From Rotaria macrura (lineage: Eukaryota > Rotifera > Eurotatoria > Philodinida > Philodinidae), in NCBI GenBank assembly GCA_900239685.1, contig OENT01000096.1, positions 157,307 to 221,306 of the forward strand: a stretch of 64,000 nucleotides of DNA. The letters run 5' to 3'. Both the position numbers and the translations under genes were made by a program. Position 1 is the first letter of the stretch. Every line of letters starts with the position of its first letter. The notes below the pieces were generated by a model, which had not been told where the DNA came from, searched no databases, and saw only the letters and a program-made list of their open reading frames with translations. This document shows positions 1 through 11,053 of this stretch, one piece after another.

Positions 1-28
1 TGAATATGAATATTGTTCTTCTCTACAG

Positions 29-161
29 GTGCAGCTTAATCGTTAGTCAAAAGGCTCAGATACACTCCTATATACTACTGTCCCAATATCGCAGTTTGGA
101 TAACTTCAGATTCGAATTATCTACATTTGATTTGTATTGGATTACAATCCAAGAAAAATGA
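29..161 (+). CDS. possible 3' terminal exon of an unidentified gene (partial)
   Basis: A pyrimidine-rich tract ending in CTCTACAG at 21-28 looks like a 3' splice site. From there one frame stays open for about 43 codons to a TGA at 159-161. The peptide is not low-complexity (it includes a QYRSLDNFRFEL segment) but I do not recognise it. The upstream exons would lie outside the window. It could equally be a chance open frame. Confidence 0.25.
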
Positions 162-790
162 CATGAATATATCTATGAATCCCTACCATCGAACATTGAA
201 GAGTTTCTTCTCCTTTGTATGTAGAAAGATCCAAAAGAAAAATATCGAGAAATATACATGTATATATATATACATATACATATGTAAAATATTCAATAGC
301 ATTTATTGTACCATAATAATACCGGTTCTCAAGATTGTTAGTGTGACCCTAAGTATGTTCTTCTGACTCCAATCACACCGGAACCCTACTGTTTATACTA
401 GAGGTTTTTCATTTTATAATTTGATAAATGAAACAGATGGTGGCTTTATTTGAGTTTCTTCAGTTGAAGTTGCAGCAGCTGCAGCCATTATAGTAGAACT
501 CAATTGATGTAATTATTCTTTCTCGGATTCCTTCTCTTAATCTAGAAAACAATATTAAGCATCACTACTACTTGTAATGAAAAATCTAAGCTATTAGAAT
601 TGTTGGAAAACGAAACATGAATCATTCGTTTTCAGAGTAATTAACAAACAGAGACATCCCTATTTCTTTCATGTCTAGTTTTGACATATTTTCATGTCAA
701 AATTTATTTTTCACCTACTTCATTTTTCTGTATTTTTTCGATACTTTTAATTTTTCGTGGGATCGTAATTTGAAAATTCATCTAACTTGT
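162..790. other. non-coding stretch, nothing recognised
   Basis: AT-rich sequence with a short TA-dinucleotide tract near 258-285. The N-terminal DHH half expected upstream of the pyrophosphatase fragment was looked for here and not found. Confidence 0.5.
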
Positions 791-793
791 AGA

Positions 794-1300
794 TCCCCTA
801 CGACAACAGATGTAGATCGGAATGTGGTCAATTATCTTCAAACGATTGCCAACATTAGTGACATCGAATCCTATGCCAATCAACTATTCGAAGCTAAAAG
901 TGACTTAACGGGATTTACTACGCAACAGATTCTTCTTCTTGATTCCAAGCCATTTGTATTCAATAATCAAAATTGGGTAGTCAGCGTATCTGAAACTTGG
1001 TATCCAAACAATCTTCTCCAACTCAAAGATGAACTACTTGAAGAAATGAGTCAAGAAAAAGTCAACAGCCATTTGGATGGCATACTATTCTCAATTATTG
1101 ATATTCTCCAGGAGAAAAATCTAATGCTAGTTCTTGGCGCCGTCGAAGAAACGGTAGTACGAGGAGCATTCAATGTGAGTGTAACAGATCACATGGCTGA
1201 CTTAGGTGCAAGAATCAGTCGAAAGTCGCAAATTATTCCACCACTCGAGCAATACTTCAATGATAATTCTAAGACATATAATCGTGCTCGTTCAGTTTAA
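794..1300 (+). pseudogene. family II (Mn-dependent) inorganic pyrophosphatase, C-terminal DHHA2 fragment
   Basis: Family II pyrophosphatases hydrolyse diphosphate to phosphate in the cytosol. They have an N-terminal DHH domain and a C-terminal DHHA2 domain. This frame carries the inter-domain SPT..D segment, the AKSDLTG..T..Q.L.LD region, and near its end SRKSQIIPPL, which matches the family's substrate-binding SRKxQxxPxL motif. About 170 residues are visible against 305-310 in full-length enzymes. The metal-binding DHH half is absent. An AG at 792-793 just before the match could be a 3' splice site; the frame is open further upstream, but that part is hydrophobic and does not resemble the enzyme. 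No second half lies in the preceding 790 bases, so this is either a 5'-truncated relic or a gene whose first exons were lost. The family is mainly bacterial and rare in animals, so transfer from bacteria is likely (inference). Confidence 0.75.
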
Positions 1301-4215
1301 CGATGCTGAACACTGATTTAAAATATTGAACATCATACTTTTTTTTCTGATTAAAAAATAAAACGTGAAAAAAACGTATTTCACTGCCAGATTTCTCTAA
1401 TAAGAGTAATTCTGCAGACAGCAACATACTATAGGTTGAGAGTGTGGGTGTAGTTTTAGATGAAAATGTGGCAGTGAGGTACACGTTGAGACTTCCTAGT
1501 TACAGCTTTGAATGATCTAATTCCTTTCCTTGTCCTGTTTTCTCATAAGAAATACGATGGGGTCAGATCTATTGTTTGATATTGTGAGCCCTGATTCTAC
1601 TTTTTTAATATGAAGATGAATATATTAGCTATATACAAATAATGAAATAAGACGTTGTAAATATGAAAAAGTGAACTTGAGAAAATTGAATATCAGAGCT
1701 AATTAGCCAATATACGATGTCACTGATCTTGAATTACAGATAGTCAAACAATGAAAACATATGAAAGCCTTATTGGCAATTAATAGCTGTTTCGTGCAAG
1801 TGTTTTCAACACTTGATGATCTTATTATTTTACTTTGTTTGTCAATTCATTAGAAAATATATGAATGAGGAAATAGTCTTGATTTTCCATTTTTATACTG
1901 AAACACTCATCTTTTTGTGGTTGTTCGTTAATGTATTTATTCTTTTGCATGATATATTTTACAGTATTGTAAAAAAGAGAAAGCTGAGTGCGATTTGGCT
2001 TCTTTACACTTATATAGGAGCTAAAAAGGCAAACGATGGAAACGTTAGAGTAAGATAGTATATGAATACTCATTGAAATATTCTTTCTTTGCAATATCAA
2101 ACGTCATGAACAGTTTATTCTGAGCGATACTGAGAATGCGCTCATACGATCACACATGATCTGGCATACGTATTCAGAATTTGTTCGTAGCTTCTTTGCA
2201 AACAGCGTGCAGACCACACATCGCTGTTCGATTAGTATCATTTTCTGATATGCTCTACAATGGTTAGTTTTTCAAATAGAACACAAGCTAGTGTTTGCCA
2301 AGTGAACGATCAACCGAAGTGCTTAAAGTAGAAGATGCACTTTTTAAACGAATTATACTATTATGTAGAGAACATTTTCGTTTTAAAGAATATATACTCT
2401 GAATACCTTACTTTTTGTATTTCAAAGAAACAAAAGATTATGCGTCATATGTTGGTGACATCTTTGCTTATTTTTGGATTATCACCAATATACAGTTACA
2501 GAAAAGAAAATCAACTTTATGTTGAAGTTGTTTTATGAACCCAAATCTGGAGTTTCCTCTGATAAGTATAACAGTTCTTATATCTTTCGTGAAAAAAAAT
2601 ACTTAGAGAACTCTTAAAAGTTGATAAATGTTCGAGCTCTATAATTTGCGCCTTTACGCTGAATTCTGATGCGTTATCTACGGACTATATTATTTGCAAT
2701 TATCTATATTTACTAGAGAAAACAAAATGTGAACGCACTCAGATGAGTAAAAAATTGACACATGATGCTCTCTAGACTTCTTATAAGCTAAATGATTGTC
2801 TTATAAGATTAGCTAGTTCTAGACATGTATTGTGTTGACATTAATGGAACGGCTTCAACAAATGCACAAAGACAAACAGTTATCATGAAGATTTGAAATC
2901 AAATGGTTTACATCCAGTAAAAAAGGGTTGCACGAATGAGAATATTTCGTCAAAGTTCAACCGGTAAAATGCAGGAACACGACATTAAAAACCATACTCA
3001 ATCTCAGAAATGTCATCGTAAGAAAAACAAAATAGTGTAAAGTATGTACAACAGCATTTGAAGATCCATGACGGAAATCTTCCTTATATCTAGAAAATCT
3101 TTCGCATCGAAACAGTCTTTCGATAAGGTAGTCAAAAAAGTAACAAGAGTTCCTCTGAAAGGCTTCAATCAAAAACGGATAGCATTGTCGTCTAAGATAA
3201 TGGTAACCAAAGTACATATCAACGGACGAGTACATATAGTTTCCTTCCTTCATGCTTTTCCACATCGTAGACCTTGTCAATATAGGACTTATTTGCCACT
3301 ATGTCTATCTGGACAGTACTTAAATGTCTAAGAATAGCTGACTGATCAGTTACGATTGGTTTCCTTTCCTTTCTTTACTGTTCATGGGTAGGACTAAGAG
3401 ACACAGTTGGTTTTCTCACCCTATGTCATCTTATGACTAAATCTATGGTCGCAACCAACTCAATGAAATGTCAGTCTCCATTTTAGATCAGAGTTCCATT
3501 TCTTGACTACTATGAGAACAACAACATCAATCAAATAATTTTGACAAACAGTCATACTCTCTTTATGCTGTTTCGTAAATAATACGAGGAGTGTACAGGC
3601 TTCATCTGTATAATCAATCGTTTTAGTCTTCTTAATAATTGTATTTATACGACTTTTAATCAAGAATTTAAGATCAACAAAATTTTTAATGAAGGATTTT
3701 TTTCTGTGAGTGCTGTTTGGCATGCATTCCTTCACTTCATTCAACTGTTGCAAGTCAATGGTGATATTTTCTCTTCGTAGTTATTGCTGTTTTTTTATTT
3801 ATATTTGTGAAGTGCAATAACATCATCATTCACCTCCAAAATATTGTTCAGCAAACAAATGAAAGGTAGATTTGTTGAAGAGATGGAATAATAAAAAGTC
3901 GCAAAAAAAAGAAGAAAAGCTATTTGCAAGAAGAACCATCTTCCCAATTCATATCTTCACTCTCTTTACATTCGTTGCGTATTTAGAATACAAAAGGTAG
4001 ATATGCTAGAGTGTGGACGTTCTTTTTCTTTTAGGTCTCACACATATCCATACCCATATATTCACAAAGCATAATTAAAATCCAGATCCAATGCTAACTA
4101 TATTCAATCGATGTTCCATTGCAAGCAACTTTTGTCATATCGGTGCCATTGTGAAGTTTATGTAACAGTAATTACTGTCTGACTATCTAAGAAAAGTATT
4201 ATTTATTAGTTTCAA
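1301..4215. other. gene-free AT-rich region
   Basis: Several open frames of 60-110 codons occur on both strands (for example 2957-3280 minus, 3068-3331 plus, 3460-3753 minus). None has a recognisable motif or a convincing splice context. I see no RNA gene and no transposon ends. Confidence 0.5.
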
Positions 4216-4539
4216 GTGATTAAGTGTTGCTTGCAATCAATAAGCCATCAAGGCCCACAGAACAGAACCCATTTGACTCAATTGAATGACGATCAACAGA
4301 GGCTTCATCAGAAACTTTTAAAACGACTCGGGCTCGATGCCATCGGTCAAAAGAGCTCTTTATTTGAGACTGCTAATGAATATTTTTTAAACGGAGTACA
4401 CTGTATTTCGTTGGCAGAATCACGATGCTCATACCGTAGCTCTTACAGTAAAAAAATAGCCTTAAAAAATACTGACGGATACAAATGGAAGGTGTACAAT
4501 TTTCGAAGAATCTCTCCAAATGAGGAACTAAAGAAATAA
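4216..4539 (+). CDS. hypothetical small ORF, 107 aa
   Basis: The only open frame between the pyrophosphatase fragment and the permease with a balanced composition. It starts MIKCC, has a basic Q/L-rich first half (QQRLHQKLLKRLGL) and a Ser/Tyr/Lys-rich second half. I do not recognise a family. It may be the end of a spliced gene or a chance frame. Confidence 0.2.
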   Translation: MIKCCLQSISHQGPQNRTHLTQLNDDQQRLHQKLLKRLGLDAIGQKSSLFETANEYFLNGVHCISLAESRCSYRSSYSKKIALKNTDGYKWKVYNFRRISPNEELKK

Positions 4540-4770
4540 ATTTGGAGAAGTCAGCTCATGGAACATCTATAGTACGGAGTTCGGTCACTAGGAGAGTTAT
4601 GAAATTGGAGATACTAATAGACTCACTGAGAGTGAATAAAGGTGATATGCAATGAGTTAGATTCTCGCATTTGTTTATCCGATGAGATACTATTCATGTT
4701 GATGATTTTCCTCTTCATCTGTACTCTTTCTCGATCACGCACAATAGGAACGTCTCATTTTACAGAAATC

Positions 4771-6312
4771 ATGACCATCGCAGTCGATCAAGCGAAATCA
4801 GTTGAATATAATGGAGATACTTCTACTGTGAGTGACTTCCAATTACCACCACTACCACCATCGACACTATCATCACCATTACCAAATACTGCAATTTCAT
4901 TTACGATTACATCAACAGCCGAATTCAAGAATGCCGAGCGAAAGCTCAAGCGAAAGCTCGATGTATTGATCATTCCATTAACGACACTCCTCTACCTGTC
5001 TGCCTATCTCGATCGGGGTAATATGGGCAATGCCAGGTTACAAGGGGTCGAAACCGATCTGATGGGAGGTTCGGACAATCAATTTTCTATTGCTCTCACC
5101 TGTTTTTACATTGCTTACATCGCCTTCAACGTTCCCGGAAATATCATGGCTAAAGTTCTGGAACCATCGACTGCATTGGCCATTGCTGCACTTATTTGGG
5201 GCGTTGCCTCCACTTTGCAAGCTGCTGCGTTCAACTTCCCTGGTATTATCGTATGCCGCCTGTTCATCGGCATTGGTGAGGCGGGTTTCGGTCCAACAGT
5301 ACCTTTCTACTATTCTATTTTGTACAAGCGCGACGAGATTGCCATGCGAAACGCCTTCTTCATTGGATGTGGTGCCCTAGCAGGTGCATTTGGCGGAGTG
5401 ATCGCTTACGGGATTTCATTTGCGACAGGCAGTAGCATTGGAGCTACGTGGAGGATACTCTTTCTCATCGAAGGACTCCCTACGATCGTGCTTGCTTTGC
5501 TCATTTTTCTCTTTTTACCAAACCGACCTGAAAGCAGTAAATATCTTACCGCTCATGAACGTGCATTGGCTACCACACGCCTTCTTAGCAGCCAATCAGG
5601 CGGCGCTCATAGAAGAAAGTTCCAATGGTCAGGCTTTCGACGAGCTATTACAGATTACAAGATCTATTTGTGTGGTGTCATCTATTTAGGTGTGAATCTG
5701 ACCCTGGCCTCCATCTCTGGTTTTCTGCCCACCATCATCACATCACTCGGCTACAGCAATGCCAATGCACAGCTCTACACAGTGCCCCCATATGTGTGTG
5801 TAGCTGCCTTCATGATCATGACATCATTTCTCTCGGATTGGTTGCATTGCCGTGGTCTGTTTGTGGCTGGTGTGATGATGATATCATGCACCGGATGGAT
5901 CATTCTTATAACCGTGGTTAACAATCAGAATGCACGCTACTTTGCAACCTTTCTCGTAGTTATGGGCAGTTTTGCTGCTGTTCCAATCATGCTTAGTTGG
6001 GTCTCGAATAATGCGGCTAATGAGTCCCAGCGCGTTGTGGAACTGGGTATGCTCAATGGCATCGGCCAGTGTTTTGCCATACTCGCTGCCTTCATTTTTC
6101 CTTCTAGCGACAAGCCACTCTGGCGTGAAGGCTTCGGATTGAATTTGGCTTTTAATGCGTTGGCCGCCATCATTGCTATCGCTCTTTACTTGAGCTTGCG
6201 CTACGAAAACGCTCGACGTGACAAAAGCGAAGGTGGCCACCCGTCTGACATGAGTCAGATAGACGTTGACACATACAACGATCTCGCTCCTGGTTTTCGC
6301 TACATCACATAG
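4771..6312 (+). CDS. MFS permease, fungal anion:cation symporter (Dal5/nicotinate permease-like) type
   Basis: Predicted 513-residue plasma-membrane transporter of the major facilitator superfamily. Members of this family import small organic anions such as allantoate, nicotinate or pantothenate with protons; the substrate here is unknown. Near residue 60 is LDVLIIPLTTLLYLSAYLDRGNMGNA, typical of fungal family members. It is followed by about 12 hydrophobic segments, the VCRLFIGIGEAGFGP motif of TM4-5, and a central LPNRPESSKYLT loop. The start chosen is ATG 4771, just after an acceptor-like TTTTACAG at 4758-4765. The open frame runs back to 4642, but that part adds an unlikely hydrophobic leader; a 5' UTR intron is probable. 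The gene is intronless and visibly richer in G+C than its surroundings. Both features suit horizontal transfer from a fungus (inference). No frameshift or stop is seen. Confidence 0.9.
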   Translation: MTIAVDQAKSVEYNGDTSTVSDFQLPPLPPSTLSSPLPNTAISFTITSTAEFKNAERKLKRKLDVLIIPLTTLLYLSAYLDRGNMGNARLQGVETDLMGGSDNQFSIALTCFYIAYIAFNVPGNIMAKVLEPSTALAIAALIWGVASTLQAAAFNFPGIIVCRLFIGIGEAGFGPTVPFYYSILYKRDEIAMRNAFFIGCGALAGAFGGVIAYGISFATGSSIGATWRILFLIEGLPTIVLALLIFLFLPNRPESSKYLTAHERALATTRLLSSQSGGAHRRKFQWSGFRRAITDYKIYLCGVIYLGVNLTLASISGFLPTIITSLGYSNANAQLYTVPPYVCVAAFMIMTSFLSDWLHCRGLFVAGVMMISCTGWIILITVVNNQNARYFATFLVVMGSFAAVPIMLSWVSNNAANESQRVVELGMLNGIGQCFAILAAFIFPSSDKPLWREGFGLNLAFNALAAIIAIALYLSLRYENARRDKSEGGHPSDMSQIDVDTYNDLAPGFRYIT

Positions 6313-6364
6313 AACTGAAATAGGAGTGTGCTCGTGTAAAAATCATGTACGACCTTAGTTGTAA

Positions 6365-6370
6365 AATAAA
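6365..6370 (+). promoter_or_regulatory. putative polyadenylation signal of the MFS gene
   Basis: AATAAA about 50 nt after the stop codon of the permease, on the same strand. Confidence 0.4.
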
Positions 6371-7555
6371 TAACCGATAAAGTGCGAAATCACTGAAGTT
6401 TGAAGATCAAAGCTGCAGATAGCAATTATGATCGATCTCTGAATCGATTGTTATACAGTTAGTAGTAATATGCAGTCCAATTATGTTGCTTAACTATTAC
6501 TATGGAATATAGTAACTGATTTATTATCGGTTGCACATGTATGAGAATTAAACATTTGTTACCAGTTATCGATAACTGATTAAGTTCCTGATTACCAAGC
6601 AATCGATTACTTATCCATCAAGAGTTAAGTAAATAGCGCTATGATTAAAGGTTGAAATTCTCAGTGATCCCTGATAAACGTGAAATATCTAATGCTCGAA
6701 CGACTTAAATGTCATCAAATATTTTAAACTTGAGTCATTGTTTGTCGTGATCAGTTATTAGTTAGATTAAGTTTTTCGTAACAACATCATTTTTTGTTTA
6801 CGTATTTTTTCATTGTGTATTAAAGTATTCGGAAAGAAGTAAAAGGCAAAGGAAATACCTTGATTCCTCAGTTCAAAAATATATTCAAATATTCTGATAA
6901 CTAATCTGACCCTGGGGCTATCAATTTCAAGTTCAATTCCCTGGAATCCAGAATACGACATAGGTTCTGTTGTCAAAAGCCAAAGGTGACTTAACTTAAA
7001 CTTAAAGGATAATTATGTCGGAAATTCTTAAAATAGACAAAAAATCATGGACACAAACTATTCAGTGGTCTTCCGTTCTTTCGAAGCAAGATTCCTGCCA
7101 TGGCAAGATGCCGTGCTGATAATGAAACATGAAAAAATCTCTCAATATCATCCCTGAAAGAGCTGTCTTCATTTACTTTGATACCGTTCAAATAACTGTC
7201 CTGGTCACGGGTCGAATTTAAAGGCTGTAGTACAATTGAAGCAACTACGATTTTTAGTCATTTTTTGTGTGTTAGATTTTATATCTAGTTGTTGGCATGA
7301 AAAATCCTTTGAAACGTACCAACCAAGTAAGAATCATACAACTCTCACGAAAGTTTTAACAGAATACTAAGGAAGTTGAAACGAAGTCTGTTAGAAATAG
7401 AAAATGACAGATGAATTTATTTTCTTTCAGTCTAATGAAAAAAAGGCAACTTTCATATAAATATATATAGCCTCTTCTTTTAATCCATCATCAGTCATGT
7501 GAAAAATAAAAACGATTTTGTATTAATTTGATCGATTGAATAGTTATTGACTCTA
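6371..7555. other. intergenic AT-rich sequence
   Basis: Lies between the convergent permease and GTPase copy A. No open frame or repeat is recognised. It must contain the 3' ends of both genes. Confidence 0.5.
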
Positions 7556-10500
7556 TCATACAAGTTTCTTTTCGTGCTTTTTCATAAATGAGTTTTGGTT
7601 TTTCTTTATCATTGACAATTGATCTTCAATTTCATCGATTTCACTTATGATTCCAAGCATTTCATAAATTTTTGATAAATCAATCGATTTCAGCGATGGT
7701 ATAGATCGTTCTTGTGCTTCTTTATATTCATCTCTGAATTTCATCAAGTTGTCAATCAAAATTCCATTAAGGAAATTATTTCCATTCTCAGATTGAAGTT
7801 GATCTTCTTCATGAACCATTCGTTCCAAAGCAGACAGAATTGGATCTGTGTGACTCGATGCATCACAGATTCTAGCATAGAATTTACCGAATTCTATCAT
7901 CGTTGTTTTCAGTTGATCGATAGTTGCTTGCAAGCTTGATGTAGATATTTTACTCCATTTCTTGCAAACTTCATATTGCAGACCAAAGAATTTTTCAACA
8001 GTATCTTTTCCCTCCATGTCATTCGCATCACAGTCATTCAAACTAGAGACTAGTTCATCTTGTAAAACATGAAAATTATGGTAAACCTTCGAAGTACGAA
8101 CAAATCTGTACGAGACAATCGATCCGAAAGGAAAAGTTACTGGATGAAGCTTAATAATTTCACTATTCAGATTCTTCTCTAAAAGGATAATATTCCGAAA
8201 GACGTTACGTGTTGTTTCCAACATAGGACGAATCAATTGAATAATTTTGAAACGCGCATGTTCCACGGATTGCCATTCATTATCAAAATAAGGCTTCAAC
8301 TGACTCTCACAAAAAAATTGAAGTAGCCGATCTGATTCTTTCACTGAACGTGCCCAACTTTGTTCATATTCCTTCTCTTGATATTCATCGAAGCCAATTC
8401 CATTCATCACCGCTACCAGATAACGAAATGATTCACTATCAAAACAAAATGTATTCGATTTCTTGAATGGAATATCTTTGATCGGGCATGAATCAATCAT
8501 CTTTTTCAGTAGACGAGCAGTATCACCCGGTGTATAAAAAGTCGATCGAGTATTCGTAAAACAAAAGACTATATTTCGTCGAGCATTTTCTCCTAAGAAG
8601 TTAAGCAATCGATCGAAGAAAGAACGAAGAATGATATTTAATCTTGATTCATTCGGTTTGAGTAGAATACAAATAGCATTCAGATGCGAAAGATTACTGA
8701 TAAACGAAATAATATGTTGTAAATTGAGATCATCTTGATCAAGGCCACGAGTGTCTCCCATTCCCGGTGTATCGATCAATCGTAGTCTAGTTTGAGTATT
8801 CAGAAGAGGTAAAACATAAGAGCGACAGTGTTGAGTTACTGATTGACCTGGATGGTAATGATCTTCATTAGAATCTTGATCACCGAATGTGACATGTTTC
8901 TCTTCAAATTGATCACCGGTGGTCATGATAAATGAGACGGGCATAACGACAAGAGGTTCACTCGAACGTGCTTTTTCAAAAGTCTCAAATGCGAAATAGT
9001 TGACTAGTGCATTGATGAAAGTAGATTTTCCAACACCAGATTCACCGAGCAGGACAACATTTACATAATCATGGGATTTCTGATAGTTTACATGAGAGTC
9101 GTCTGTTGGTATAGTTTTTATTTGATCGACGTCTAATGGTGACAATGAGCGGCTTGGATTTTCATTAACGCTCGATGCTTCGTTGACTGTCAATGTAGTT
9201 TCTTGAATTGATGTTTCTGATAAATTTTTTTCCTTCGGTACATCGACATTAATTGATTCTTTACTTTTACGTCGATCAGTTTTTGAATTTATCAATTGAG
9301 CAGATGCTGAACTTTTATATTCGTCAAGTACTGCTTTAGACGGATAGTTTTGTGAGGACGTAGACTGTTCTGAATGTAGTAAAGAAGATGTGTCTTCGAT
9401 TCCTGTCGATAATCTGTCAGATTGGTATTTGTCTTTTATACTTTTAGTTTGTTTTGATGTTGAGTCTTCAGATCGTTCTTCAGTTGATACGGAAGATCCT
9501 TGAACTACTTCAAAGTTAGTAGTCAGTGGGACACTAGAACGTTTGCCTTGTTTCAAGTACATGTTATCTGTTGCTTGAGAACTAAGGCTACACGATGTTT
9601 GATTAATATTTTCTGGCGATCTGATTTCTTTCGAAGATGCGTTTTCTGTCGTTTCCCGTGTAATAAGACTTCTGGCAGGATCTGATAACTTTGATAAGGA
9701 TGATTTTTCTTTTGTAGAAACCACAGCAGATTTTGAACGTGGTGAGTCGCTTTCAACATAAGATTTTTCTTTCTGATCAAGTGTTCTACCCTTGGTTTGT
9801 GATTGCATCAATCGATCGTTCATTTCAAGAGAAAGAGTGGTTGAAGGATTCAAAGTTCCTATTTGCTGTTCGTTGTAATTATCCATTGGTTGTCTTTTTC
9901 GAGCGGAAGATGTAATATTGCTGGATTCTTTGCTGCTAAGTTCTTTGAATATTCGTTTTTGTTCGTCCACTAGAAGCTGTTCTATCTCGTTTTCGTTAAT
10001 AATCCCATAGTGGATTCCTGCAAGGAAACGAGAAATTTGCTCTATTCCTTTTGAGTATATTAGTTCAATTTCTTCGGTTGATTCATGTAATCCATTGAAT
10101 TGTTGAATCTTTATTGCTAATTCTTCCAAGTATTGTTTGATGAATAGGGCGGTTTTGGATTCAAGTTCAATATAGTTGATTTCGTTTCTCGGATAATCAG
10201 GGCAAAGGGATTTGATGGGTACCAGAGTGTATTCTAGTGGACGATGAAGTTTTGAATCTAATTTTGTTTTCATCAATGTTTGACAGAACTCAGCAAATGT
10301 TTTCGTGTTCATTAGATTAGGGATATTGGAACAAATTTTTCTTACGATGATTTTATTAAATAAATTTTCATCTGTTGGGTTTATTTCTAATTTAGTTTTA
10401 GCTAACTTTTTCTTTGTGTCTTCCAATAAGTATTCAAGATCAGTTTGCTCAACATCTACCAGTTCAACTACAACAAGAGCTTCAATCCCTTTGCGCACTG

Positions 10501-11005
10501 CTGTGATAATATGAGTTACCGGGCAGTCCGATTTATCTTTTGGATAAGTTGTCTTAACTTGTTTAACCTTACTAATAAATGATTCTTCTTGAATTGTGCA
10601 GTTGTAATATAGATATCGAAAATTTTCACTTTTTGGAAATGAATATAGTACCAATGAACCCATTCCATTTGCAGGTGCTATTTTTAAGAAGACATTAATC
10701 CATATTTCTTTGTCGATTCCGATGCCATGACAGAATTTCTCAATATCGATTTGATCACCTTTCATTAAATTACAATCTATAGGTTTAAATATCGATCTTT
10801 TGGTTTTAATTGTATCACTCAATGATAATTTGTCAATTATTCGATCGCTTCTTGCATCATACAGAGAACCGACAATCCCTGATTCATCAATCGCTGGACG
10901 CTGTAGGTCACGTTCATGTATTATGGCCGAGGCAGTATTTACAGATTTTGAAAGAGGCTCTGCTTTTGAAGAAGTCTGTTTTAACGATGCATTCGAACGA
11001 GACAT
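7556..11005 (-). CDS. GTPase array copy A: SNTX-like N-terminal domain, linker, AIG1-like GTPase, coiled coil (intact)
   Basis: Predicted 1149-aa multidomain protein, uninterrupted. Residues about 35-330 resemble the N-terminal region of stonustoxin/neoverrucotoxin-like proteins: GSLYDARSD at 46-54, later a THIITAVRKGIEALVVVE strand, then RPLEYTLVPI. Residues about 370-640 are a Ser/Thr/Lys/Glu-rich disordered linker. The P-loop GESGVGKST is at 654-662, followed by G3 DTPGMGD and FCFTNTRSTF at the G4 position (not a canonical TKxD). The last 60 residues are charged and probably coiled-coil. The start chosen is ATG 11005 rather than 11053: the sister copies also begin near an MS-type start, and the longer form only adds a hydrophobic leader. 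The G domain resembles septin/AIG1/MMR_HSR1-type GTPases. The function is unknown. The N-terminal homology gives no evidence of toxicity. Confidence 0.85.
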   Translation of the reverse strand: MSRSNASLKQTSSKAEPLSKSVNTASAIIHERDLQRPAIDESGIVGSLYDARSDRIIDKLSLSDTIKTKRSIFKPIDCNLMKGDQIDIEKFCHGIGIDKEIWINVFLKIAPANGMGSLVLYSFPKSENFRYLYYNCTIQEESFISKVKQVKTTYPKDKSDCPVTHIITAVRKGIEALVVVELVDVEQTDLEYLLEDTKKKLAKTKLEINPTDENLFNKIIVRKICSNIPNLMNTKTFAEFCQTLMKTKLDSKLHRPLEYTLVPIKSLCPDYPRNEINYIELESKTALFIKQYLEELAIKIQQFNGLHESTEEIELIYSKGIEQISRFLAGIHYGIINENEIEQLLVDEQKRIFKELSSKESSNITSSARKRQPMDNYNEQQIGTLNPSTTLSLEMNDRLMQSQTKGRTLDQKEKSYVESDSPRSKSAVVSTKEKSSLSKLSDPARSLITRETTENASSKEIRSPENINQTSCSLSSQATDNMYLKQGKRSSVPLTTNFEVVQGSSVSTEERSEDSTSKQTKSIKDKYQSDRLSTGIEDTSSLLHSEQSTSSQNYPSKAVLDEYKSSASAQLINSKTDRRKSKESINVDVPKEKNLSETSIQETTLTVNEASSVNENPSRSLSPLDVDQIKTIPTDDSHVNYQKSHDYVNVVLLGESGVGKSTFINALVNYFAFETFEKARSSEPLVVMPVSFIMTTGDQFEEKHVTFGDQDSNEDHYHPGQSVTQHCRSYVLPLLNTQTRLRLIDTPGMGDTRGLDQDDLNLQHIISFISNLSHLNAICILLKPNESRLNIILRSFFDRLLNFLGENARRNIVFCFTNTRSTFYTPGDTARLLKKMIDSCPIKDIPFKKSNTFCFDSESFRYLVAVMNGIGFDEYQEKEYEQSWARSVKESDRLLQFFCESQLKPYFDNEWQSVEHARFKIIQLIRPMLETTRNVFRNIILLEKNLNSEIIKLHPVTFPFGSIVSYRFVRTSKVYHNFHVLQDELVSSLNDCDANDMEGKDTVEKFFGLQYEVCKKWSKISTSSLQATIDQLKTTMIEFGKFYARICDASSHTDPILSALERMVHEEDQLQSENGNNFLNGILIDNLMKFRDEYKEAQERSIPSLKSIDLSKIYEMLGIISEIDEIEDQLSMIKKNQNSFMKKHEKKLV

Positions 11006-11053
11006 TTCAAATAAACTACAAACAAAGAGAATCTTTATGTGAAATAACTTCAA

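Noticed and set aside
11006-11053. Hydrophobic N-terminal extension (MKLFHIKILFVC...) upstream of GTPase copy A as a signal peptide
   Set aside because: Copy B begins with an MS-type start, copy C has one available nine bases inside its frame, and the rest of the protein looks intracellular; the downstream ATG at 11005 fits better.
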